23,405 nt of DNA, taken from the NCBI GenBank assembly GCA_945918815.1, contig CAMEIU010000007.1:1-23405 (forward strand), in the 5' to 3' direction. The translations under genes were made by a program, and so were the position numbers. Under the pieces are notes generated by a model. It ran no database searches. It was not told where the DNA came from and saw only the letters and a program-made list of their open reading frames with translations. Source of the DNA: an uncultured Clostridia bacterium. Lineage in GTDB: Bacteria > Bacillota > Clostridia > Oscillospirales > Oscillospiraceae. Below are positions 6,916 to 14,314 of this stretch, piece by piece; within the stretch, counting starts at the first letter, position 1; each line of letters starts with the position of its first letter.

Positions 6916-7917
6916 ATGATTGAAAGAACAGTCAACGCGGAGCGGATGGAGCAGATCATTGAGGTGTTCGGCTCCTTTGACGAAAATATCAAAAAGATCG
7001 AGGATGCGTTCCAGGTTCGCGTCATCAACCGCGGCACGGAGCTGAAGGTCCAGGGCGACGAGGAACACGCGGACCAGGGTGTCCGGGCCATCGAGGGCCT
7101 TTTGAGCTTGGCAGCCAAAGGCGAAGCCATCGATGAGCAGAAGGTCCGGTATCTTATCGATCTGGTCCGCAGCGGAAACGATGACAAGATCGGTACCATG
7201 GCCAAGGACGTGGTCTGTGTCACAGCCAAGGGCAAGCCCATCAAGGCCAAGACCCTGGGCCAGCAAAAATATTTGAAAGCCATCGAGAAGCACACCATTA
7301 CGATCGGCGTGGGGCCTGCCGGTACGGGCAAGACCTATCTGGCCGTGGCCGAGGCTGTGGCCGCCTTCCGGGCAAAGACTGTCAACCGGATTATCCTGAC
7401 CCGGCCCGCCGTGGAAGCGGGGGAGCGGCTGGGCTTCCTGCCCGGCGACCTGCAGAACAAGGTGGACCCCTATCTGCGGCCGCTTTATGACGCCTTGTTC
7501 GACATGCTGGGCCCGGACACCTATACCAAGTATCTTGAGCGCGGCAACATTGAAGTGGCCCCTTTGGCCTATATGCGCGGCCGTACCCTGGATGACAGCT
7601 TTATCATCTTGGACGAAGCCCAGAACACCACCCGGGAGCAGATGAAAATGTTCCTGACTCGTCTGGGCTTCGGTTCCAAGATCGTCATCACCGGAGATGT
7701 GACCCAGATCGATCTGCCCCAGGACAAGGTCAGTGGTTTGAAGGACGCCATCCGGGTATTGGACGGGGTGGAGGACATCGCCATCTGCCGCCTGACAGCC
7801 AGCGACGTAGTGCGCCACGCCCTGGTCCAGCAAATCGTGGCGGCCTATGACCAGTATGAAAAAACGAGGCTTCCGGCTGCCGGCGCACCCAAGAAGTACA
7901 GGAGGAAAGGAACATGA
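6916..7917 (+). CDS. phoH: PhoH family ATPase
   Basis: 333 residues. Walker A GPAGTGKT is at residues 133-140 and Walker B is FIILDEAQN; the motif LTRPAVEAGERLGFLPGDL between them is diagnostic for PhoH. An N-terminal segment (residues 1-70) resembles the KH-like region of the PhoH/YbeZ group. Cytoplasmic; YbeZ is linked to the RNase YbeY and RNA metabolism, and here phoH overlaps ybeY by 4 bp (ATGA). I start at the ATG at 6916, which has GAGGAAG in front. The frame is open further up to 6796, but that would run through the 3' end of yqfD and the hairpin repeat. Confidence 0.94.
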   Translation: MIERTVNAERMEQIIEVFGSFDENIKKIEDAFQVRVINRGTELKVQGDEEHADQGVRAIEGLLSLAAKGEAIDEQKVRYLIDLVRSGNDDKIGTMAKDVVCVTAKGKPIKAKTLGQQKYLKAIEKHTITIGVGPAGTGKTYLAVAEAVAAFRAKTVNRIILTRPAVEAGERLGFLPGDLQNKVDPYLRPLYDALFDMLGPDTYTKYLERGNIEVAPLAYMRGRTLDDSFIILDEAQNTTREQMKMFLTRLGFGSKIVITGDVTQIDLPQDKVSGLKDAIRVLDGVEDIAICRLTASDVVRHALVQQIVAAYDQYEKTRLPAAGAPKKYRRKGT

Positions 7918-8408
7918 AATACAAGATCAATATCTCCTTTGACCGGAAAAGTCTGGCCAATCTGGGCATGTCTCTGCATCTGCGCCGCTGCATTGAGGGC
8001 GCACTGAAATGTCAGGGCGTCCAGGTCCCATGCGAGATCAATGTGCTGATTACGGATAACCAGGGGATTCAGACCATCAACCAGGCCAGCCGCGGCATCG
8101 ACCAGCCCACAGATGTGCTGTCGTTCCCCATGTTCCAGCTGACGCCGGGCGTCCTGCCGGAGGACTGGAGCGAATATGTGGACCCGGACACGGGCCGTGT
8201 GCCGCTGGGCGATATGGCCATTTCTCTGGAGCGGGCTTTGGAGCAGGCCCAAGAATTCGGCCACGGTATCAAGCGGGAGTTGGGCTATCTGACAGTCCAT
8301 TCCGTCTTGCATCTGCTGGGCTATGACCATCTGGATGAAGGTCCCATGAAGCGGCAGATGCGCCGTCAGGAAGAGACCATTATGGCCCAATTGATGCTGC
8401 CGCGATAA
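7914..8408 (+). CDS. ybeY: Endoribonuclease YbeY (rRNA maturation)
   Basis: 164 residues. The zinc-binding signature HSVLHLLGYDH gives His129, His133 and His139, and the upstream NxxxRGIDQPTDVLSF block is the family's substrate-side motif. YbeY is a single-strand-specific metal-dependent RNase that takes part in 16S rRNA 3'-end maturation and 70S quality control. The start overlaps the phoH stop and is preceded by CAGGAGGAAAGG. Era, which also acts on the 16S 3' end, follows 19 bp later, so phoH, ybeY and era form a ribosome-maturation block. The dgkA and cdd genes that separate ybeY and era in B. subtilis are absent here. Confidence 0.96.
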   Translation: MKYKINISFDRKSLANLGMSLHLRRCIEGALKCQGVQVPCEINVLITDNQGIQTINQASRGIDQPTDVLSFPMFQLTPGVLPEDWSEYVDPDTGRVPLGDMAISLERALEQAQEFGHGIKRELGYLTVHSVLHLLGYDHLDEGPMKRQMRRQEETIMAQLMLPR

Positions 8409-8427
8409 AAACGAAAGAGGAAAAAAT

Positions 8428-9309
8428 ATGACAAAATCCGCCATGATTACCATTGCCGGCCGCCCCAACGTAGGCAAATCCACCCTGACCAACGCCATGG
8501 TGGGGGAAAAGGTCGCCATTGTTTCCAATAAGCCCCAGACCACCCGAAACCGCATCTGCGGCATTTTGACCCACGGCGATACCCAGTTCGTGTTTATGGA
8601 CACGCCTGGCTTCCACAAGCCCAGGACCCGCCTGGGCGACTACATGGTCAACGTGGTGCAGGAATCTGTGGCTGACGTGGACGCTATCTTCCTCCTGGTG
8701 GAGCCAATTCCCAACGTGGGAACCCAGGAGCAGGAGCTGATCCATCAGATCGAGGCCTGCGGGGCTCCGGCAGTGCTGGTTATCAATAAGATTGACACCG
8801 TGGAAAAAGAAGACCTGCTGGCGGTCATGGCCGCCTACAGCCAGGTCCATGAATTTGATGCCGTCATTCCCATCAGCGCCAAGACCGGCGAGGGCCTGGA
8901 GGACCTTTTCAAGCAGGCCGAGATCTATGCTGTAGAGAGTCCCCATTTCTTCCCGGAAGACGCCATCACCGACCAGCCGGAGCGGCAGATCGTGGCTGAA
9001 ATCGTCCGGGAGAAGCTGCTCTGGTGCCTGGAGCGTGAAATTCCCCATGGGACCGCCGTGGAGATTACAAAATTTTCCGAGCGGGACAACGGCATTCTCG
9101 ACATTGACGCCACTATCTACTGCGAAAAAGCCAGCCACAAGGGCATTATCATCGGCAAGCACGGCGACATGCTGAAAAAAATCAGCACGCTTGCGAGAAA
9201 CGACTGCGAACAGTTCCTGGGCGCCAAGGTCTATCTGCAAACCTGGGTCAAGGTCAAGGAAAACTGGCGGGACAACCAGTATCTTATTCGAAATTTTGGT
9301 TACGAATAA
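8428..9309 (+). CDS. era: GTPase Era
   Basis: 293 residues. G1 is GRPNVGKST (residues 11-19), G3 is DTPG in FMDTPGFHKP, G4 is NKID, and the C-terminal KH domain carries GIIIGKHGDMLKKI. Era binds the 3' end of 16S rRNA and the 30S subunit and is essential in most bacteria. The ATG follows AAAGAGGAAAAAAT. It is followed by the tiny yqzL and then recO, the conserved Firmicutes order era-yqzL-recO. Confidence 0.97.
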   Translation: MTKSAMITIAGRPNVGKSTLTNAMVGEKVAIVSNKPQTTRNRICGILTHGDTQFVFMDTPGFHKPRTRLGDYMVNVVQESVADVDAIFLLVEPIPNVGTQEQELIHQIEACGAPAVLVINKIDTVEKEDLLAVMAAYSQVHEFDAVIPISAKTGEGLEDLFKQAEIYAVESPHFFPEDAITDQPERQIVAEIVREKLLWCLEREIPHGTAVEITKFSERDNGILDIDATIYCEKASHKGIIIGKHGDMLKKISTLARNDCEQFLGAKVYLQTWVKVKENWRDNQYLIRNFGYE

Positions 9310-9374
9310 TTCCAGGCATAGGCTGGCAGAATCGGAGAATCCTAATATCATGATGATAGAAGGAGGACACGACC

Positions 9375-9479
9375 ATGGACCCTGCATTTATTTGGAGCCT
9401 GTTTCTGGATACCGGCGCGCCGGAGGTCTATCTATTATATATAAGAGCGCTGCGTGAGGCGGAGCCAGTCCCGGCCTGA
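9375..9479 (+). CDS. yqzL: YqzL-like microprotein
   Basis: 34 codons from ATG 9375 to TGA 9477-9479, preceded by a perfect AAGGAGG at 9360-9366, 8 nt from the start. The peptide reads MDPAFIWSLFLDTG, then APEVYLLYIRAL and a short charged tail. The Trp, the Phe, the Thr-Gly and the Tyr-Leu-Leu-Tyr match the YqzL family as I recall it (B. subtilis YqzL, about 47 residues), and it lies at the same place, between era and recO. Function is unknown in any species. At 34 residues it is short for the family and would be skipped by most gene finders. Confidence 0.8.
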   Translation: MDPAFIWSLFLDTGAPEVYLLYIRALREAEPVPA

Positions 9480-9499
9480 CACGGCGCGGGAGTGTGCCC

Positions 9500-10246
9500 A
9501 TGTACTTCAAAACGGACGGCCTGGTTCTTCGGGAAACAGATTATAAGGAGGCAGACAAGCTCCTGACGGTCCTGACCCGGGACCGGGGCCAGCTGACCCT
9601 GCGGGCCAGAGGCGTCAAGCGGAAGAGCAGTCCCTTGAAAAGCGGCTGCCAGCTTTTGGCCTATTCCGAATTCACCGTGTTTGAGAATCAGGGGAGGCAT
9701 GTCATCGACGAGGCTGTGGCAAAGGAGATGTTTCTGCCTCTGCGAACGGACATCGAGCTGCTTTCCCTGGGCTCCTATTTCGCTCAGGTGGCGGAGGTCC
9801 TGTCCCAGGAGGACGAACCAAATCCGGCGCTTTTGTCTCTGTGCCTCAACGCCCTGTACGCCTTATCCAAACTGAACCGGCCCCAGGGTTTGGTGAAGGC
9901 AGCCTTTGAGCTGCGGGCCGCGTGCCTGGCAGGCTATGAGCCCATGCTGGACGGCTGCGCAGTCTGCGGCGCAGAGACGCCGGACCGGTTTCTGGTCAGC
10001 GGCGGCGTGCTGCAATGCGCGGAATGTCTGAGTCCGGGAGAGACAGGAATCCGTCTTCCCATCCATCCCGGCACCCTGGCCGCCATGCGGTACATCGTCC
10101 ATTGTGATTTGAAAAAGCTGTTTTCCTTCCGCCTCGGCGAGGCAGGGGAAAAGGAGCTGCATGACGTGGCGGAGACCTACTTATTGACCCAACTGGAGCG
10201 CGGCTTCTTTACATTGGATTTCTACAAGTCTTTAAAAATCACCTGA
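9500..10246 (+). CDS. recO: DNA repair protein RecO
   Basis: 248 residues. The N-terminal OB fold (TDGLVLRETDYKEADKLLTVLT) is followed by a helical domain and a four-cysteine zinc site with Cys153, Cys156, Cys173 and Cys176 (CAVC and CAEC). RecO works with RecR and RecF to load RecA at gaps and anneals single strands. I prefer the ATG at 9500, which is 7 nt after GGGAG, to the GTG at 9494 with no room for a ribosome binding site. It starts 20 bp after yqzL. The downstream 496-bp gap is filled by a palindromic element. Confidence 0.94.
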   Translation: MYFKTDGLVLRETDYKEADKLLTVLTRDRGQLTLRARGVKRKSSPLKSGCQLLAYSEFTVFENQGRHVIDEAVAKEMFLPLRTDIELLSLGSYFAQVAEVLSQEDEPNPALLSLCLNALYALSKLNRPQGLVKAAFELRAACLAGYEPMLDGCAVCGAETPDRFLVSGGVLQCAECLSPGETGIRLPIHPGTLAAMRYIVHCDLKKLFSFRLGEAGEKELHDVAETYLLTQLERGFFTLDFYKSLKIT

Positions 10247-10261
10247 GCCCGGCAAATTGGG

Positions 10262-10500
10262 ATTATGATTATCGGTTTTAATAAGCATGTGGATTTTTAT
10301 GACAGGGTTCCGTTCTGCACTGTCATTGCGAGGAGCGAAGCGACGTGGCAATCCGCATCCCAAACGTTGCAATTTTCTGAGCGTTTCCCTGAAAACGACC
10401 CGTGTAAAGGGAAACGGATTGCCACGCCAGTGTGCGCACGGCGTTTTTTGAACACTTGCAAGAAATTTGCTGTTGCTTACTTAATCCGATAGTCATAATT
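10262..10500. repeat. Left sub-element with 25-bp imperfect terminal inverted repeats
   Basis: Positions 10262-10286 match the reverse complement of 10475-10499 at 21 of 25 bases (core TATCGG). Inside are CGTGGCAATCCG (10344-10355) with its inverse CGGATTGCCACG (10415-10426), and CGTTTCCCT (10382-10390) with AGGGAAACG (10408-10416). The left interior contains TGTCATTGCGAGGAGCGAAG, which I recall as a dispersed bacterial repeat. There is no transposase. Confidence 0.7.
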
Positions 10501-10609
10501 GGGATTTGTCGAGGTGAGGCACTGGCGCGGGAGCGCCTCAAAAGCCTTCCCCTCAAGGGGAAGCCTTGGGCGCCCCCGCGCCAGTGCAACAACTAGACAA
10601 ATCCCAATT
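10497..10609. repeat. Right sub-element, near-continuous long hairpin
   Basis: 113 bp built as nested inverted repeats. The outer 14-bp arms AATTGGGATTTGTC (10497-10510) and GACAAATCCCAATT (10596-10609) are perfect, the 13-bp GCACTGGCGCGGG (10519-10531) pairs with 10575-10587, GCGCC (10533-10537) with GGCGC (10569-10573), and CTTCCCC/GGGGAAG closes a TCAA loop at 10546-10563. A transcript would fold into one very stable rod. No ORF is credible. Confidence 0.8.
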
Positions 10610-10682
10610 TCCCGGTTGCCGGCGCTATACGGGCGGCAGGCGGAACGGCGCGATTTCCAAAATCTTGAACCGTTGATTTACA

Positions 10683-10711
10683 TTGACACTTTTCCTTCCT
10701 GGCAGTATAAT
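10683..10711 (+). promoter_or_regulatory. Perfect consensus sigma-A promoter of the LRR gene
   Basis: TTGACA (10683-10688), 17-bp spacer, TATAAT (10706-10711), a 12 of 12 match. The predicted transcription start is near 10718, 25 nt before the ATG. The -10 is the left arm of the dyad TATAATA-TGGG-TATTATA (10706-10723), which could be an operator. Confidence 0.88.
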
Positions 10712-10742
10712 ATGGGTATTATACTGGAATTGGAGTATTCCC

Positions 10743-12464
10743 ATGAAAAAGGTTTTAAAAGTTCTCATTCCAGTGGTGCTGGTCCTGGCAATTCTGGGGA
10801 CCGCCTGCTGGTTTTTCTTTTTTCAGCGTCCCGATCTGACCTCCGGTTATTTGCAGAGCCGCGCTTCCCGCATGGTTTCCAGAGGCCGCTATGAGCGTGC
10901 TATCCGGTACTACAGCTGGGCCTGGAAGCTGGAGCCCCAGGAATCGGACATACCTCTGGCCCTGGCCGACACCTATGTTTTAGCGGACAACTATACGAAA
11001 GCGGAGTACACCCTGGTGCGGGCCATTTCCGGCGATTCCGGCAACGTTGATCTCTATACCGCTCTGTGCAAAACCTATGTGGCGCAGGATAAGTTGCTGG
11101 ATGCCGTGGAAATGCTGGACCGAATCACTGACGAGAACGTCAAGGCCACCCTGGACGCGCTCCGTCCCGCCTCTCCTGCTATCTCACCGGAGAGCGGTTA
11201 CTACAATGAGTATATTGAAGTCACCGTGGAATCTCCGGAGGAAGCCGTCTATGTGACCGCCAACGGCGAATACCCCTCTATGGCGCGGGACCGCTATGAG
11301 GGGCCCATCACTCTGAGCGGAGGCGAGTCCACCGTCATTGCCGTTGCGGTCAACGAGCTGGGGCTGGTCAGTCCGGTGATGCCTAAGGGCTACACCATCG
11401 GCGGCGTGGTGGAGGAAGCAACCCTCTCCGATTCCACCATCGACGCTGTGGTCCGGGAACAGCTGGGACTTTCCATTACCGCCACGCTGATGACCGATGA
11501 TCTCTGGAGCATCACCACCTTACAGCTGCCGGATACGGTGGAGGACCTTTCGGACCTGCGCTACTTCACGGGCCTGCGCAGCCTGACCTTGCAGAATGTG
11601 TCCGGTATGGACTTCACGGTGCTGAGCCAGATCCCCTCTCTGGAAAATCTGGATCTGTCCGGCTGCACCATTTCCTCCCACTCCCTGGAATCCATCGGCA
11701 GTCTGACAGAGCTGAAGAGCCTGAAGCTGAACACCTGCGCGCTGACAGATCTGACGTCCCTGGCCGCCCTGACCAAGCTGGAGGAGCTGGACCTTGCCAA
11801 CAACTCCATCACCGATATCGGCGTTCTCTCCTTGATGCTGGAGCTGGAAACTGTATCCCTTGCCAACAATCCCATCAGCTCCATCGCAGGTCTGGCCACA
11901 TGCAGCCAGCTCCGGTCTGTGGATATCTCCAACTGCAGCGTGGTCTCCCTCAGTTCTCTTTCCGGTAAGACCCAGCTGCAAACGCTGCTGGCACCCAACA
12001 ACCAAATCAACGATCTCTCCGATCTGGCCGGGTGCCGCGCTCTGTCAGTCCTGGACGTCCAGTCCAATTTCATTTCCAACATTTCCGTGCTGGCGGGCCT
12101 TCCTGCTCTGACCCAGTTTGACGGCGATCACAATCAGATCACGGAGATTCCCAGCTTTGTCAAAAATGCGCCGCTGCAGAGGTTCTCCGTCAACTACAAC
12201 CAGATCTCCGATCTCTCCGGTCTCAGCGGGCTCATGTACCTGAACTATGTGGAGGCCGACTACAACCAGATTGAAGACCTGATGCCCCTGGCGGACAGCT
12301 ACAATCTGATTCAGATCAATGTCTGGGACAACCCGGTGACCGAAGAGAGCGTTGCCGCTTTGCAGGAGCGAAGCATCATCGTGAACTACAATCCCAACTA
12401 CGAGCCGCCGGAGCCGGAAGAAGAGGACGAGGAAACCGACGGAGAAGAAACAGAACAGGCATAA
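10743..12464 (+). CDS. Membrane-anchored leucine-rich-repeat protein with TPR-like region
   Basis: 573 residues. The N-terminus MKKVLKVLIPVVLVLAILG plus FFFF forms an uncleaved-looking membrane anchor (residues 5-28), so the rest should lie outside the cell. Residues 33-128 look like TPR helices (GRYERAIRYYSWAWKLEP, DNYTKAEYTLVRAIS). Residues 140-225 resemble a chitobiase/FN3-associated beta-domain (ISPESGYYNEYIEVTV). About 228-545 holds internalin-type 22-residue leucine-rich repeats (LEELDLANNSITDIGVLS). The tail is acidic (EPPEPEEEDEE) with no LPXTG. Leucine-rich repeats bind protein or glycan partners; none can be named. I start at ATG 10743, not the TTG at 10683, because the latter is in the -35 box. 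It stands alone between its own promoter and terminator. Confidence 0.85.
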   Translation: MKKVLKVLIPVVLVLAILGTACWFFFFQRPDLTSGYLQSRASRMVSRGRYERAIRYYSWAWKLEPQESDIPLALADTYVLADNYTKAEYTLVRAISGDSGNVDLYTALCKTYVAQDKLLDAVEMLDRITDENVKATLDALRPASPAISPESGYYNEYIEVTVESPEEAVYVTANGEYPSMARDRYEGPITLSGGESTVIAVAVNELGLVSPVMPKGYTIGGVVEEATLSDSTIDAVVREQLGLSITATLMTDDLWSITTLQLPDTVEDLSDLRYFTGLRSLTLQNVSGMDFTVLSQIPSLENLDLSGCTISSHSLESIGSLTELKSLKLNTCALTDLTSLAALTKLEELDLANNSITDIGVLSLMLELETVSLANNPISSIAGLATCSQLRSVDISNCSVVSLSSLSGKTQLQTLLAPNNQINDLSDLAGCRALSVLDVQSNFISNISVLAGLPALTQFDGDHNQITEIPSFVKNAPLQRFSVNYNQISDLSGLSGLMYLNYVEADYNQIEDLMPLADSYNLIQINVWDNPVTEESVAALQERSIIVNYNPNYEPPEPEEEDEETDGEETEQA

Positions 12465-12469
12465 GAAAG

Positions 12470-12499
12470 ACCGGCCCTCCCGCATGGGGGCCGGTTTTT
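12470..12499 (+). terminator. Intrinsic terminator of the LRR gene
   Basis: ACCGGCCC (12470-12477) pairs with GGGCCGGT (12488-12495), loop of 10 nt, followed by TTTT. It begins 6 bp after the stop and ends 10 bp before the blaI -35 box. Confidence 0.85.
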
Positions 12500-12508
12500 C
12501 GATTTCCC

Positions 12509-12554
12509 TTGACAGGATTGGTCGAATATGTTAGACTTAACCCATAGGTCGAAT
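12509..12554 (+). promoter_or_regulatory. Promoter and candidate operator of the BlaI/M56 operon
   Basis: TTGACA (12509-12514), 17-bp spacer, TAGACT (12532-12537). GGTCGAAT is directly repeated at 12520-12527 and 12547-12554, inside the longer agreement TnGGTCGAATnnnTTA, with 27-bp spacing on either side of the -10. GTTA-GACT-TAAC (12530-12541) is a dyad over the -10. BlaI-type repressors usually autoregulate, so these are the best operator candidates. The typical TACAnnTGTA core is not present. Confidence 0.6.
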
Positions 12555-12581
12555 TCATTAAACCTGATTGGAGGGAATGAC

Positions 12582-12944
12582 ATGTCCACACCGAAGGTAT
12601 TTGAGAGCGAGTACCGCTTCTGCCTGCTTCTCTGGGCCCATGAGCCGGTGAAGAGCATGGAGATGGTACGGCTGTGCAAGGAGCAGCTGGGTTGGAGCAA
12701 GGCCACCACCTACACAGTCATCAAGCGGCTGGGAGAGCGGGGGATTCTGAAAAACGAGGACGCCGTCGTAACCGCTCTGGTGTCCAAGGAAGAGGTCCAG
12801 GCAGCGGAGATTGACGAATTGGTGGAAAAGACTTTTGAAGGCTCCCTGCCGGCCTTTGTGGCGGCCTTTACAAGGCAGAAGCGACTTTCCCCCAAGGACG
12901 CGGCGGAGATTCGCAAAATGCTGGACGAGTACGGGGAGGGGTGA
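12582..12944 (+). CDS. BlaI/MecI/CopY family transcriptional repressor
   Basis: 120 residues, the usual family length. A winged helix occupies about residues 7-72 (ESEYRFCLLLWAHEPVKSME, then LGWSKATTYTVIKRLGERGIL), followed by a C-terminal helical dimerisation arm (EVQAAEIDELVEKTFEGSL). Such repressors bind as dimers and are released when a partner M56 protease leads to their cleavage. I start at ATG 12582, 6 nt after GGAGGG, because an upstream in-frame ATG at 12528 lies within the promoter. The stop overlaps the region of the M56 start. No beta-lactamase gene is in the window, so the regulated function is unknown. Confidence 0.93.
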   Translation: MSTPKVFESEYRFCLLLWAHEPVKSMEMVRLCKEQLGWSKATTYTVIKRLGERGILKNEDAVVTALVSKEEVQAAEIDELVEKTFEGSLPAFVAAFTRQKRLSPKDAAEIRKMLDEYGEG

Positions 12945-12946
12945 CC

Positions 12947-14305
12947 ATGGAAGACCTGTTTCTGACCATTCTGAACCGGAGCATTTCCGCCGGATGGCTG
13001 ATTCTGGCGGTGATTATGTTGCGGCTTCTCCTGAAAAAAGCACCCAGGTGGGTTCCCTGCGTGCTCTGGGGGCTGGTGGGCTTCCGGCTGGTCTGGCTCT
13101 TCTCCATGGAAAGTGTTCTGAGCCTGATTCCCAGTGCGGAGACCGTCCCGCCGGAGATTCTCTATGCCCGGATACCGGAGATTCACAGCGGCGTCGCGGC
13201 TATCAACGGCTTTGTCAATCCTGCCCTGGCTTCTTCCATGACGCCGGAGCCATGGGCCAGCGTCAATCCCGTGCAAGTCCTGGTCTATATCGCAGCCCGA
13301 ATCTGGATTTTGGGCATGCTGGTCCTGCTGGTGTACAGCCTGGTGAGCTATCTTCGGCTCCGCCGCCGGGTGGCCCGGGCGGTGCTGCTGCGGGACAATC
13401 TTTGGCAGTGTGAGACCGTAACCACGCCTTTTCTTCTGGGGCTGTTCCAGCCGCGGATCTATCTGCCTTTTCGCCTGGACGGCCAGACCCTGGATGCCGT
13501 GGCGGCTCACGAGCAGGCCCATCTGAAACGGCGGGACCATTGGGTGAAGCCCCTGGCCTTTCTCATTCTGACGGTCTACTGGTTCCAGCCCTTGGTCTGG
13601 GCCGCCTATGTTCTGTTGTGCCGCGATCTGGAGCTGGCCTGCGACGAGCGGGTGATCCGGGATTGGGACCCGGCCCGGAAGAAGGCCTACGCCGAGGCCT
13701 TGCTGTTCTGCAGCCAGCCCCGCCGGAATCTGGCTGCCTGTCCGTTGGCCTTCGGCGAGGTGGGCGTGAAGAAGCGCATCAAGAACGTACTCCACTATCA
13801 GAAGCCCGCCTTCTGGCTTCTGATCCTGGCCGTCTTGGCTTGCGTCGTCACGGCGGTCTGCTTTCTGACGGACCCGAAGGAGGACGCACCCATGGTGGAA
13901 CAGCCGCCGGCGGAGGTCTTTGTATCCTCCCAATGCCTGTATTGGAATCCTCTTACTTCCTTTGTGCCCATCGACGGTGATTCCGGCTGCCGGTATTTGG
14001 TGGAGGACGACGGCTTCACCATTGTGAATAAGGCCAGCGGAACGGAGATCGGACATTTTGAGACCAATCACTGGACCTGGCATGCATTCCCCTACACCGA
14101 GGAAGACTGGGCCGGTCTGTTTCTTCCCGGAGCAGACCGTGTGGATCTCAGCGGCTACGGAAAGCGGATTTGCCTGCCCCTGTCCGAGGAATATCAGCTG
14201 TTCAACATGGACGGTCAGCTGTGGCTCATGGAGCTGCACAAGGACGGCCGGGGAGATCCTTTTGTCTGGAGAATCTATGTGCTGACGTCGGAGCCGGGGA
14301 ACTGA
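12947..14305 (+). CDS. M56 (BlaR1/MecR1-like) membrane metallopeptidase with non-PBP sensor region
   Basis: 452 residues. Membrane helices lie near residues 12-31, 36-55, 107-130, 204-222 and 285-303. The zinc-protease motif HEQAH is at 188-192, with Glu229 in ELACDE as the likely third ligand. After the last helix about 150 residues should lie outside the cell. They contain cysteines in SSQCLYW, SGCRYL and KRICLPL but no SxxK, SxN or KTG arrangement of a penicillin-binding sensor. By analogy with BlaR1, sensing outside would activate the protease and inactivate the adjacent repressor. I prefer ATG 12947 (GGAGGG 6 nt upstream) to GTG 12941, which overlaps the repressor stop. Ligand unknown. 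Confidence 0.88.
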   Translation: MEDLFLTILNRSISAGWLILAVIMLRLLLKKAPRWVPCVLWGLVGFRLVWLFSMESVLSLIPSAETVPPEILYARIPEIHSGVAAINGFVNPALASSMTPEPWASVNPVQVLVYIAARIWILGMLVLLVYSLVSYLRLRRRVARAVLLRDNLWQCETVTTPFLLGLFQPRIYLPFRLDGQTLDAVAAHEQAHLKRRDHWVKPLAFLILTVYWFQPLVWAAYVLLCRDLELACDERVIRDWDPARKKAYAEALLFCSQPRRNLAACPLAFGEVGVKKRIKNVLHYQKPAFWLLILAVLACVVTAVCFLTDPKEDAPMVEQPPAEVFVSSQCLYWNPLTSFVPIDGDSGCRYLVEDDGFTIVNKASGTEIGHFETNHWTWHAFPYTEEDWAGLFLPGADRVDLSGYGKRICLPLSEEYQLFNMDGQLWLMELHKDGRGDPFVWRIYVLTSEPGN

Positions 14306-14314
14306 GATTCTCAA

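Larger units (their letters stand above)
10255..10609. repeat. Nested palindromic (MITE-like) intergenic element
   Basis: This fills most of the 496-bp gap after recO. AATTGGGATT occurs at 10255-10264 and again at 10497-10506, and its inverse AATCCCAATT closes the unit at 10600-10609. Two sub-elements meet at 10497-10500 and are described separately. No convincing gene is seen inside; the ORFs present run through inverted repeats. A weak CGCC/GGCG hairpin with TTTTTT at 10425-10449 could end the recO transcript. Such elements are usually non-autonomous and multi-copy, which cannot be tested in one window. Confidence 0.75.

Noticed and set aside
9191..9457. 88-residue ORF overlapping the end of era
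   Set aside because: Out of frame with era and yqzL; the yqzL frame has the ribosome binding site and the conserved residues.
10265..10592. ORFs in both directions in the gap after recO
   Set aside because: They consist of inverted-repeat sequence of the palindromic element, without convincing ribosome binding sites.
10791..10812. Lipobox-like LGTAC in the N-terminus of the LRR protein
   Set aside because: The -3 residue is Gly and not Leu/Val/Ile, and a strongly hydrophobic WFFFF follows the Cys, so a membrane anchor is more likely than a lipoprotein signal.
12528..12581. Upstream ATG for the BlaI-type repressor
   Set aside because: It lies in the spacer and -10 of the promoter, upstream of the expected transcript start.
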